From: Rallus limicola
Taxonomy: Eukaryota > Chordata > Aves > Gruiformes > Rallidae
Assembly: GCA_022605955.1 (NCBI GenBank)
Contig: JAKCOZ010000005.1
Location: 30,232,950-30,296,949 of the forward strand
Direction of reading: 5' to 3'
DNA length: 64,000 nucleotides
A program made the position numbers and the translations under genes. A model generated the notes under the pieces. It was given only the letters and a program-made list of their open reading frames with translations, did not search any database and had not been told where the DNA came from. The stretch's first letter is position 1; every line of letters begins with the position of its first letter. Below, piece after piece: positions 34,941-46,762 of this stretch.

Positions 34941-37095
34941 CTCCAAGATATTATTGTCCTAGTTAGTCTTTTTCAGGTACGCATACAATAATACTACATA
35001 GCTTGCTCTTTCCCTTATTGCACTGTATCTTTCCTTCATACACATACATTTGCTGTCACTCCACCAGTATATTTCACACGTTCCACTCTGCCCTACTGGG
35101 TTCACATACCCCAACCAATTACTGGTTTCTTTTACCATAGCTATGTATTTGGGCATATAAATGCATAAAAAGGGTTTAAGTTACAACCTTGCTGGCTTCT
35201 TTTTGGTTCCTTTCTGTACACGTATGGAATGTTTGTGGTTGCTTACCCCTTGAGCAGCCCTTTCCCCTACACACACACATTCCCTATAGCTCGGTGAAAG
35301 AATCCAACAGAAATAACTGTAAGAACATTAAAAATTCTAAATTTGACTGTTTTTATTGAAAAGTTAATCAACAAATGTATTTGTAATAAAATTGCAGAGT
35401 TCTACCCAAATAATTATTTAAATAATGTCTGAAAAGGTATTACATCTGGTTAAATAATGAATATATATATTCATGAACAATATATGAATGCAAAACTGTT
35501 TTGATCACCTATGAAGACTACCAAGATATATTGTGTCATTTGAATGTCCAGTTTGGAAGCCCTAATACCATGTGAAAAATTAAGTGCTTATGAATATTCA
35601 TAGCCTCCGTTTATTAATTACTAATTAAATTATTCTTAAAGTGTGAGACTGCCTCATGGACCAAAAAAATCTAATATTCCTTCTACCACTGGTTACCCAC
35701 CAACCTGGCAATATTTAAGCTAACAATTTTTGTTAACTTTTATCATGTTTAGTGCTTTCAATGTACTAATTTACTAGTTCTAAATACAAAGGGTATCCAG
35801 ATGCCTATACTATAATAAATAATGTGGTGCTTGGCCCGATGCTCTGAAAAATAAACAAGCTACCTCTAAAGAGTGCCCATGCTTCTCACCTGGCATTTAG
35901 AAAGCAGCCTTACACTGTATTTGTTAAGAACCTTATACTTTAAGTTTAATTTATTGTTACTTTTTTTCTTTAAACGTGCAAAGTTACTGTAGTTTTACAC
36001 ACAAAACCACAGGTATCATTTCTAGCTGTCACAATTCCAAGGGCCTGCGGTGGCACTGAACTGATGTCCTGTAGTGACATCTAGTGGGAGCTGGAAATGA
36101 CAAAGCTCACTGGTTTGAGTACTTGTAGCCTCGCCTTCCAAAATGAAAAAGCTGCAAACATTAAAAGAATCAACATTTAGAATATTTTTTCTTTAAAAAA
36201 AAAAAGTTTTACATTTATTCTGAAAAGTGTGTGTCTTAAGCATGAGTGTGAGTGGATGAAATTTATACTTGTTATGTGTCAACATAGAAAAATAACAAAA
36301 AGGTTATTTAGGCCAAGTTTAACAGACTGGTGTTCACTCACCTCTTCTTTGAGATGTTTCTTAATCTGTTTTCTCTACTTAATATTATCTCTAAAAATAA
36401 TCCTTAGGAACAAAACATCATATTTTATAACAAAATGTTATATTTTATCAATAAATATTTTTCTAAGTTTTTATATAATAATTTTTACTTTATATGGAGA
36501 ATGTTAAGGTCTAAATCTATCAATAAATTTAAAATCTAATTAAAATCTAAATAAGTTAAATCAGGTTTAAGTAATTTTTAGCATTAGCTGGCTAAATGGT
36601 GGTTGATGCTTTGCACATGAAGTATGACCCTGGATTTGGGTCCCATACTTTGCTAGCCCCCAACAGAAGATGAAAAGGCTTTTAAAATCCAACAAGGTAA
36701 ACACAATTCCTACTCATACTAAGCAGATTATTCATGGGGGGAAGAGCCTTTATTTTGCTCCATTTTCTTTCTACTGTCTTTCCACACTTAACACAGTAAG
36801 CCAACTCCTTGGAGAAAAATCTCTTTAAAACACACAAGCTACTGTAATGCAGAACAGGCTCATAGGAACATGAACACATGAGTTTTTCCTTTGCTTAACA
36901 AAAGAAAGCCCCATAATGTCAGGCAGCATCACATCTATAAAAACTATTGTAGCTGGTTACATATGTAGCAATTTTCCAAAAATACATATCTCTGCCGCCT
37001 CTCAGATGCATTGCTGAGTTTTGTACTTGGCTCTGGAGATTTGTTTGTTATTCGGCATACTTGAAAAACAGTGTTTGCTTAATGTGAAGAAACTG

Positions 37096-37130
37096 CCATT
37101 TTGCTTCTGCAATATTGCACTGCAAAATGG
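37096..37130. repeat. Hairpin with nested 12-bp palindrome in loop
   Basis: CCATTTTGC (37096-37104) pairs perfectly with GCAAAATGG (37122-37130). The loop contains the self-complementary TGCAATATTGCA (37108-37119). Confidence 0.85.
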
Positions 37131-37153
37131 AGAGATTTTAATTTTTATGAAGT

Positions 37154-37187
37154 TCTGTTACAGATATTTTTCTGTGACAGATATTTC
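37154..37187. repeat. 17-bp tandem duplication, two mismatches
   Basis: TCTGTTACAGATATTTT is followed directly by TCTGTGACAGATATTTC. Confidence 0.85.
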
Positions 37188-40100
37188 TATGACATAACTT
37201 AAAAACAGCCTGGGCTTATATGAATCTTTTCCAGTGTCCATCATTTGGAAAACACATGAATTTTCTTAAAACCCAAATTTTCTTCATCACCAAAACTGTT
37301 AAAATATGATTCCAACTCACAGAATTGCTATGAACCGTGCTGAGTCTCAAAAATCTTCCCAAAATTTGACAATGTAGTGTAATGGAGATTTTAATCCATT
37401 AGAAAACAGATAATTTTTTAATCACAAGTACTTACATGGAACACAGTAGAGAGAGGGAAAGGAGCAAGGCAATCTCTTGAGAAGAGTTGCGGTTCTGTTT
37501 GTCTGTGGTGGAATCTTTCAACACAAACTGAAACCACAGAAAATCACTAAATACTAAATCTGTATAAATAAGATAAAAGCTCGAGAAATTACTGGTCAGT
37601 AATTTGAGCAGGTTCCCTAATTCTCTGTTGCCAGCAAGAATGATCTAGAAAAATTATGTAAGAATGATGAAAATAATTTTGTTTAGGTTTGCATAGCCAG
37701 CTTATATACTTAAAGTATTTGTTTTCTAATACATAGCATAAACTTGTGCAGAATCAGAGAAATCTAAAACACAGAAATGTACTCAACACATTTCTTTGGC
37801 TTAGGATGCATAGAGGATTTTTCCTGAAGCACATTTCTTTTTGTCATGTTCAGTTTAGAAATTCCCTTTTGATGGCATTTCTGTCATTTCCCTTAGGAAA
37901 TCACTACACTGGATAGTGTATCATTTTGTCAGGGAGCTTTTCTTATGATAAATCTAAATATTTTCTCTCCTCCTTCAGCTGATTAGCTTTAGCTACCTTT
38001 TCACTGATTTTATCACTCACCTAGCAGTACTGCGACCTACAGACTATGGCCATAAAAGTTAATATATTTTTCTTGGCTAAACACCATGCAAGTGTCAACT
38101 CATGAAGATGATCACAGTCAGGAAACCCCCTTGTATCTTCTAATAGTTAGAACTTTTGAGAGGTACAAATGTCTTAATTTTTGTGTTTCTTGGTAGTAAA
38201 TTGCCATAGTCTGTGTTCAGAGAAAGAACACCTGCCCCACCTGAATGGTATAGGATGAAACTGATGAGAACTGTTTTCCAAATCATCAGTTTTGCTACTA
38301 TGTGGTGCCACAACCTCTCTCCAGGTTTCCATACTGTGGATGTAATATCTGGGAGAAGCTACATCAGTCATATAGGGCATCAAGTTACAACAAAGCTGTG
38401 GTGCTGGTTGTGTTTGTGTCATGGCATCACTCATGCAGGCCAAAGGCTGAAGGCATGACTTTTGATCTGTCAAATGTTAGATTTAACAGAGATCAAAATG
38501 AAGAAAAGACAGAGGGAACTTCCATTCTTCTGTGCAGTAATTCAGTGGTGCCCAGAGAACGTGCTGAATACACAGGGCATACCTGGGTTACTACTATAGG
38601 ACAATGCTATGTCACAGGTCTGTGGTATCAGACTGCCCCAGTTTGTTTTCCAAAATTGGTGGATCCAAGATTTTTAGCTCTGGAGGCATATATGTGCACA
38701 CATACAAACTTGCTGTGTAAAGCACGATGTGTTTAAGGCATCCTGGGAAAAATTTGACACAAGCATAGGTGAACTTATTGTGTATGTGCTGTAGAACTGA
38801 CCTACATATCTGATAAGGAAATACTCAGTTCACTGAGGAATAAGTATGACCTTTATGCATATATGCACTGGTCATTTGTTGTATATCTGGAAATCCAATA
38901 GGTAACTTGGTAAATGGGTAAAATGAAAGCTTAAAAGCAGAAGTCTGTTGCTGAAATTGGTATGACTGGCAGATTTTTTTTCTTTCTTTCGTATTTACTC
39001 TTCACAGACCTGATTGGTTTTTCGTGCTTCTCTTGTGAAGGACTCATCTGTGCATATTAGTTCTGTGAAGTGACTCTTAACATGAGCTTTCTCACCTGGA
39101 TGGACAATTGCATCTCCAGCTTTAAGCTGTATCTTACTGAATCATGAACCATATTTTTACTAATAGCTGTTTATCTTGTTATGTATTCCATAGTGAAGCA
39201 ATACCTTCTATACTTAGAAGTGGTACAAATAACCCAGATATTTTATAAATATTCTAGATAAAATGTATTTGCTTTACTGCTTAGCATGCCATCCCTTTTA
39301 TAACTTTGGAAAGATGCAATGACATATTTCATGAAGCAAGCTTTATATAAAAAAGACATTTTTTTTAAATAGCAAGGCTAAAGATTAGGTATATGACTTT
39401 CATAAATTAAATAAAAATATAACTATCTTTTTAAATCTAACCAATCGTGTAGAAGTCTTAATAAAATGTGTCATCAGGTTCAAATTAGATTACATATAAT
39501 GGGAAGCTACAGTTGTGATATTTTCCTTATATATGCAAAGAAGACATGAACAGAAGTGAAGCAGCTGGAGAGGAAAATGAAATGTATATTTTCTCTCAAG
39601 TGAAGGAACACATAAGGTGTTTCCGTTCATCTATTTATCTATCATATAGTAATATTAGTGCTTCCAGGTATAAATATGAACGTTCTTTTCTGTGAGAAAG
39701 GAATATATTTTCAACCTTACAGACATAATTTCCCTAGAAATATGTGAAAACATTCATCATAATTAAATTCTCAACAAGTACGTAAAGAACTTGGCATACA
39801 ATATCCCATTTTCAGCAGATTTAAGAACTTTAAGGAATACAGTAATATTCTGGGTTTGGAACACTTTGAGGCTAAAGGTAGAAAATGGAAATTTGAAAAA
39901 GAGCTTTTATTTCACTTGTATAGTTCAATCTAGTAATTTTGCCAATCCAACAAAATGCTAAAACTTCTGAATTATCCTGTTATGATTAAACTCTTTATAT
40001 GCTTAAAATTAAGCACATACCAATGAGTCATAGATCTTGACCTGTAATCAAATGAATTCCCAAATACTTAAATAATGCAGCATCCATAGAACAGCATCCA

Positions 40101-40220
40101 TTCTAATACTCTTTTAATGGTCATTTTCAAGAGATGTAAGGGTAATTCACTATTCATTTTGGTTTAGAAGAAAGAAAAATACACCAGTACTATATTAATA
40201 AGCAATATTGTTAACCTTGA

Positions 40221-40222
40221 TA

Positions 40223-40256
<34 letters not shown>

Positions 40257-40268
40257 CATGTGTGCATG
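40221..40268 (+). repeat. TG microsatellite
   Basis: A pure TG run of about twelve units sits within TATG/TGCATG flanks, followed by ATGCGCAACATGCATGC. Alternating purine-pyrimidine sequence of this kind can adopt Z-DNA and is usually length-polymorphic. Confidence 0.95.
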
Positions 40269-40707
40269 CGCAACATGCATGCTCCCTCATTTCTGTTAGG
40301 GTTCTGCTATGGCATTACAATTGTTTGCTTTGTCCTTTTCTGAACAGCTGCAAGGAGACAGCCTATTTTCTCAGTACCTAAGGAAAGAGAAATGTCATCC
40401 ACATATTTCAAAAGCGTTATGTGATGTATTGTGTTAAATTAAACACGTTTTTGCTTTCAAAATAATAATGCTGAAACATTCTACTTAGTTGAACTTACTT
40501 TAAAAAGTAAGCACACAAGTTAAATTACTTAAGAGACATAAGTCAATCACACAGTAGCATGCAGTTTACAAACATATAGATAAATGTTACCAGACTGGTG
40601 CACAGATTTGTTCTTGTCCATCTTAAGTGTTGCACACAGTGATTGAGGGAACACATACTAACTTTGCATTAGACACGTTAAGGTGCCCTGCTCTCTAAAA
40701 ATCAACC

Positions 40708-40795
40708 AGAATCACAGAACAGATTGAAAGGGGCCTGTCAAGACCACCTTGTCCAACCCCCATGCTAAAGTAGGACCACCTAGCGCAGGTTGCAC
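40708..40795 (-). mobile_element. CR1 LINE 3' tail, minus strand, about 88 bp
   Basis: AGAATCACAGAACAGATTGA, then CTTGTCCAACCCCCATGCTA and CACCTAGCGCAGGTTGCACG, match the reverse complement of a CR1 3' UTR. The matching part ends near 40795. Confidence 0.85.
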
Positions 40796-41810
40796 GTTTC
40801 TTTCAACTGTTTGTTAAGCATTTAGGATAAATTATACCAAAGATGAATTAATGATAAGGATTTTTAAAAGCTCTCCCAGTACATTTCCTTACTCAGTTTG
40901 ACAGCTTCAACTATAAACATTTGTTTTATTGTCCTGATACCTGTCTTAAATTCCTGTTCATTCCAATGAAAGCTTAGGATGTAGCGGAGGTGTATGACAT
41001 GGCATGACATCCCTAACAGCAAAAAGATCTACCTGCACCACATTCTGGAATACACAAAGGTCAGACTTACATACCTTCACAACTTTGGCAAAAATTCTTA
41101 TTCCCTTTCATTAACTCTCATCTCCCTAGGTGGGGTCTTCATTGCCTGTGTGAGAATTTAGTTGACCTGTCATCCCCTAAGTGGCACACAGTCCCCACTG
41201 TGCTGTCATGCCACCCAAGAAAAGAATGTGTAAGGTTAGACACTTAACCGCAGTGACTGAAGCACCAAGAAGGTTGTCTGCCTGTTGTTATAGAAAACTG
41301 AATCTGGCTTTTAGTAAACTTTTCTTCTCAGTAATGTCCATGCTTGCCTTGTCTGTTTCTGGACATGCTGCTCTACTTGGAAATGGTTATAGAAACGGAA
41401 AACACATTTTCTGATGTATCTGAGATTGCATAATGGTTTTCCTGCTTGCTTAAATCTAAATGCCAAAGTAAAATCCTATTAAATTAACACAGCAGGGTGA
41501 GCTATGGTTCAGACTCATCTTCATCACTTTTATCATTCTGACATAGTAAAGACATCTTTCAAAACCAATAGTCACCAAAAATCTCTCACAAAATGTCCTA
41601 GCAAGTGTCATTGCTAGGTACAAGGTTACAGAAGAAACATCCAATTATTTTTCTATCTAATTCTCCTGAGATCATGGCTTTAAGATTATACCTCATTCTA
41701 TCAGAGATAAGATTCACACAAGTTAGTCTCCAATTTAAAATATACAGACTCAGGTACCATGCTTTTACTTTTGTCCTTCTTCTGGAAGAAGAGAAAACCC
41801 TGTCCTTTCC
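40796..41810. other. Unique sequence, nothing recognised
   Basis: Non-coding sequence between two minus-strand CR1 tails. No exon or named repeat is supported. Confidence 0.55.
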
Positions 41811-42020
41811 ACAGAATCACAGAATCACAAGGTTGGAAAAGACCTTTAAGATCATCAAGTCCAACCATTCCTATCCTATGCTAAACCATATCCCTAAGTA
41901 CCTCATCTACCATTTTTTTAATCACATCCAGAGAAGGTGACTCAACCATCTCCCTGGGCAGCCTGTTCCAGACAAGTCTTTCAGTGAATTTTTTTTCCTA
42001 ACATCTAATCTGAACCTTTC
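41811..42020 (-). mobile_element. CR1 LINE fragment, minus strand
   Basis: The tail ACAGAATCACAGAATCACAA is followed by GGTTGGAAAAGACCTTTAAG, ATCATCAAGTCCAACCATTC, CATCTCCCTGGGCAGCCTGT and AACATCTAATCTGAACCTTT. The first part is nearly the same as the fragment at 48598-48691, so both come from one subfamily. Confidence 0.92.
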
Positions 42021-43039
42021 CTAATGCACCTCTGATAGCCAGGAATACAGATGATAACTGTCATACTCGCTAGTCTCAAGATTGCCTGCAAACAGGTAGC
42101 TGTCAAGATCATAAATTCCCTTTGACTCCTAGCTTGCCAGACTCGGCCTCTTTCAGCTTTGTGCTATGCCACTGAAATAGTGAAATGAAAATGGTAAAGG
42201 ATAGCTTGATCAGGAAAGCATTGACCCATAAACTTGTAGTTTAACACGTTTAAACTGAAGGAATGAGCTGGGAGGAAAAACACTAAATAGGATACTTTGT
42301 ACTCCACATCCAGATCTTGGTCATGACCAAATCAAATGAGTAATGTACTACAGCTGTACACCACTTGTATCGCTTACCAAATAGTGGTATAAATAAATAA
42401 AATAAATCAGCCAACATTCATCTGACCCTTTCTATCAAATCAATAGAGAGGACTTGAGCATCTTGGGTTCATAATCTTTGAATCCATCGGAAATCCTCCT
42501 GTGCTCCTAGTCTTCTGAATCCAGGGAGAGTGTGTTAGGGGTCCTAACACTTTATGGCTTTATAATATGGATTGAAGATTCTATTTTGTAGGACAATTCT
42601 TCCTACACAAGCTATTGGGCAGACAAACAGCCACCTATTAGAAGTTTGCAGTAGACTCTAATAATGTTAACCACAGATTCATGTTTAATTTGCATTCTGG
42701 GTCTGACTTCCATTCATCTCAGACCTAGAGTTTTCTCTTGATATACCTTGATAGAAATGACATAATTTTGCATGTTTTCTAACTAAATACATTATATGAA
42801 TTTTAGAAAAAGACTAGTAACCATTAAATGACTGATAAAGACAACTGATAACTGCTTTTTGAGGGGAAGCTGACCCATACGGTCCCTGGGGTCTGCCTGA
42901 TTCTTATTCCTTTGCTTTCTTCTCTCACAATTGACACCTTTCCTTTTAACCATGTACTGGAAATACCAAATCAGAGCTAAGTTTTGGTACTTAAGATTTG
43001 TCTAGAACACCAGGCTGGCTCAAATAACAGGTTTCATAC
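42021..43039. other. Unique sequence, nothing recognised
   Basis: Non-coding sequence between a CR1 and an LTR. No exon or named repeat is supported. Confidence 0.55.
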
Positions 43040-43044
43040 TCTTC

Positions 43045-43377
43045 TGTTGTGGTTAAACCCAGCAGTCTGTTGAAAAAAATCCACACTGTTCTCTCACTTA
43101 CCCTCTCAATGGAATGGGGAGGGAATCAAACAGGGAGGAAAAAAGTAAAACTTGTGGGTTGAGATAAAGTCCAGAGTAGCTTTGGTGGGTGTCTGGCCTC
43201 CAGCCAGGGCTAAACCACCACAAAGAGGTAGGAAAGGAAGATAATGATTATAATAACAACACAGTAGAATATAAAATCCAAGTGGTAGACAGCACAATTC
43301 TTACCCTAAATCCAAAACACAGCACTATGCTAGATTCTAGAAAGAAAATTAACTCTATCTCAGCCAAAACCAGGACA
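43045..43377 (+). mobile_element. Short, internally rearranged solo LTR
   Basis: The 333-bp element begins TGTTGTGGTTAAACCCAGCA and ends CAGCCAAAACCAGGACA. A perfect 5-bp TSD, TCTTC, flanks it at 43040-43044 and 43378-43382. The 5' part (ACTTGTGGGTTGAGATAAAG) and the 3' part (AATTAACTCTATCTCAGCC) match the LTR group seen at 6251-6838. The GC-rich promoter region is missing. In its place is a 42-bp block at 43181-43222 that is the reverse complement of the start of the 25104-26296 LTR type, followed by unfamiliar AT-rich sequence. The intact TSD shows that the outer ends belong to one integration event, so the change happened inside the element or before integration. Confidence 0.88.
43181..43222 (-). 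mobile_element. Inverted 42-bp LTR-start fragment inside another LTR
   Basis: Its reverse complement reads TGTGGTGGTTTAGCCCTGGC and ends GGCCAGACACCCACCAAA. It matches 25104-25145 at 38 of 42 positions by eye, without gaps. Only the first 42 bp of that LTR type are represented. Confidence 0.8.
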
Positions 43378-43382
43378 TCTTC

Positions 43383-46300
43383 TTTGGCAGAAGTAGCAAA
43401 AGAGTCTGTTAATCTCTACCTCCTACATGCACATTTAGATTATGTGGCTATTTCTCAGACCCTGAAGCTGAAGTAATCATCAAAAACAATCAACGCTTCT
43501 AATCTTTCAGTAGCAGAAAGAAAAAATCACTTCTCTTTGTGTCTATCATCCTATTTCGTAGCCTCAGATGTATGGTTTTATCTTTAGCATTAGGGAACTA
43601 AAATCAGTTAACACTCCTGAGAAATCTTGAGCTGGCACTGAGTCACTTCTGTCAACCTTTCCTGAATTCTGTTCAGCAAGTCCCCACTAACAGTAAGCCT
43701 ATTTTTTTAGAATCATTACAGGCCCCAGAGTAGGAAGATGAAACTGCAATGATGAAGTGATGCGTTTAAAATTAACTTTCTTTGCTTCTCCAGCCTTTTT
43801 GCTTCTTTCCTAACTTGGGTTCAAAATATTTCATCCCAAACTTCCCTTTGGTCTGAGAGGCAAGAGGAAATTGCTCAACACTGCCACCAGTACCTGGGCT
43901 ACAGAGAGCTGTTGGATAACAGCTGCTCCTACCCACAGTAAACAAACCAGTGAATATAAAGAACTCAGCCCTAGCCTCAATGGACTACTTACTTTCTGGA
44001 TTGGTACCACATCTTGCAATGCTGGGTGACCAGCAAGTGAGTTCCTGCATTCCAGGAGAAAGCAATGTGCCAGACCTTCAGGTTCTATATGGAGTTAACT
44101 GCTTCTTTCCCCATGTCCTCTGGTCCATTCCCAGGGTCCCTAGTAGGTCCCACTCCTACCATAGTTGCCAATTTGAGTCAGCTGAGTGCCCTTCCCATGT
44201 GGTGACCTCCCATTTAGTTACATGCCTTAATACCTGTCTTCTTTTTGACATGAACACTCCTACCAGATCTAAATCTGGACTCAATTCTGGTCATGAACTT
44301 TACTGTTGATTTCTTTGAAACAAAAAATAGCCACTAAAAGGCTCTCAAGGAGGCAGAGCTGAGGTAATACATCTAGAACGCTTTAACCTCTATGTCTTTG
44401 CCTGGGTCCAGCCAAATCCTGTAACTAACTACAAAGCCAAGTGAGAATTATCTACCAGTCATAAAAACTTTCAGGAAAAGGAGAAAAGACAATTCTATAG
44501 TTTTTTCATAATATATAGCTGAAAAATTAGCTAGGAGAATAAAGAAAAAAAGGAGAAAAAAATGTTCATCAGGTTTTCTTTATATCATACACAGAGAAGT
44601 CAAAACAAATACAAGTGTACATTTTTTTTTCCTTTAGTTGGTCACCTATAAACTACAGTTTTATTTTTAATCCTCTTCTGTTTAAACAGCAGACCTATTT
44701 TTATGTAGCACTTCTGTTGGCAATTTTCCTCCAAGTGCTTTGAATGTGTTCATAATAAGAGTGTTAGTTTAGTGATTGCTGTACTAATGTGATGTAAGGA
44801 ATGAAAAGAATGATTCATTTCTTATTCAAAATCTTTAAATACAAATTAACACAAAAAAAAGCCCTACTAATCTTCTTTTGGGGGGATTTATATGTTACAG
44901 TATTACACAGACTACTTAAAAGCAATAAAAGAAACAACCTTAGAAAATTAAGCAAAATGAATTTTCAATTAGTTCCAGAAACCACGACAAATGCATTTTG
45001 AAAAGAAAGAGTAAAATGCAACTTTGTTCAGTATAAATTGAAATTGCCTTTTGTGCTTAATATAGTTCACTTATAATTAGCTGAAGATTTTGTTCTGGTT
45101 TGGAACAAAGTTCCATCTTGAGATTACTATGTACTGTGTACACAGAACTTTTATCAAGAAAGGCTGGTGCTGCAGGGTTTGCTTTGACAGCCTTTATCAT
45201 AGCTTTATAGAAATGAAAAGTGAAAGAACACAGCTGGTTTTAACAATGGGGCATGTTCAACATTAGACCAAAACACATTAGATATTGCAAAATATTGCAC
45301 ATTATATTTATAGCTCAGTGCAAGTTTTTGAAATTCATGCTGATACTGCTCTAATCCAGCTTCTTAGAACAATCTATGCCCTAATGATGGAATTGGACTT
45401 CACTTTGAGAAACTGCTTTTAAAACTGGTGGCAGGAGGGTTGGTTTCAGAGCACTGGAGCACAATAATGGGTTTAAGCATATTTTAAAAACACTTTGTGA
45501 TGCTATTTGAAGGCCTCTCTGAGTCTCTGCAACTACATTTTCAGTGTTTCATTTGTCATTATGCCTTCCTGGCTTGGAAAATACCCTTCTGAGAACTTCC
45601 TGGCTTACAGCCATGAGGTCCTTTGAATTATGCTTAAGGAAAAAAACCCCAAACATTTAGTATAAGATTCCCCAAATATATTTAGACAGTCCAACATTAG
45701 AGCACCAATGAAAGCTTCAGAAACCCTACTCATTGCTTCATCATCCTTCAATAATCTACATTTTATAAATTCTGCCTAACACACACAAGGTCACATCCCA
45801 GATCAATATAAAAGCAAAACCTTTGCAAATATTGTAATTAGTGAGGCATTTTTGCTTTGTTTTGGGACACGTGGCTTTTTTTTTTATCTACTCAGAGCAC
45901 ACCACACCAAAGACAGCAGAAAAGGGCATTATTTTATCTAGCAGGTACCTCAGTTAACAGTCTTCACCAATGTAGAAGAAATTGAGAATCTAACTTCAGC
46001 CATCCCTGTTTAGGAGACAATTTCAACACAGATCTGCCTTATATGGAAACATTCTTAATATAATAAAAATATAGTGAAAAGGGTCATTTAAGTCCTGAAT
46101 TTTTCCTCTAAATACATAGATCTAGAAGATATTACAGTGTCAAAGAATATAATTTTCTTTCTGTCTTCTGTCCTTCCCTCCCTCTTCAAGACCTTTCACA
46201 AATCTATTAACTCCAATGTTTTGGGACTGTACTGGACCTGTGACATAAGAAAAATGAACTGACACTTTCCTATGACTGGTTGCAGTCCCAAAGATTCACA

Positions 46301-46482
46301 TACCCCAATAGAAAAAGTATTATTTGGCCCCTGAAGGGAGTTAGAAAGGTTAGGGGAGGGAATCTGAGCTGCTCAGTCTGCGTACAGATAAAATAGTGGC
46401 AGAGAAAATTACTGCATTGTATTATCTTATCTGTAGATGTGTAGTATTCAGTGCTGAAGAATCATACATCAAGTTTAAGGGG
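43383..46482. other. Unique sequence, nothing recognised
   Basis: About 3.1 kb of AT-rich sequence. Short open frames such as 43950-44309 lack paired splice sites or family motifs. No RNA gene or named repeat is seen. Confidence 0.55.
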
Positions 46483-46762
46483 AGAATCATAGAATAGTCT
46501 GGTTTGGAAGAGACCCCAAGGATAATACAGTTCCAACCCCCCTGCCACAGGCAGTGCCACCAACCTCCAGGCCTGGATCTACACAAGGTTGCCCAGGGCC
46601 CCATCCAACCTGGCTTTGAACACCTCCAGGGATGGGGCATCCATCACTTCTCTGGGCAGCCCATTCCAGCACCTCACCACTCTCTCCGTAAAGTACTTCC
46701 CCCTAATATCTAAACCTTCCTTCCTTTAGCTTTAATCCATTCCCCCTTGTCTTGCCATTGTC
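46483..46762 (-). mobile_element. CR1 LINE fragment, minus strand
   Basis: AGAATCATAGAATAGTCTGG, CAGGCCTGGATCTACACAAG, GTTGCCCAGGGCCCCATCCA and CTTTAATCCATTCCCCCTTG occur in order. It is very similar to the first part of the copy at 14603-15195 and has a small deletion within the TAAGCTAAACCTTC block. The 5' truncation is near 46762. Confidence 0.92.

Larger units (their letters stand above)
34941..40707. other. Unique AT-rich stretch with small repeats
   Basis: No exon, RNA gene or named transposon is supported. The longest open frame (38302-38736, plus strand, 144 codons) has no recognisable domain or splice context. Small structures at 37096-37130, 37154-37187 and 40221-40268 are listed separately. 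Confidence 0.55.

Noticed and set aside
38302..38736. 144-codon open frame, plus strand
   Set aside because: It is the longest open frame outside repeats, but it has no recognisable motif or splice context, and it is overlapped by other open frames on both strands.
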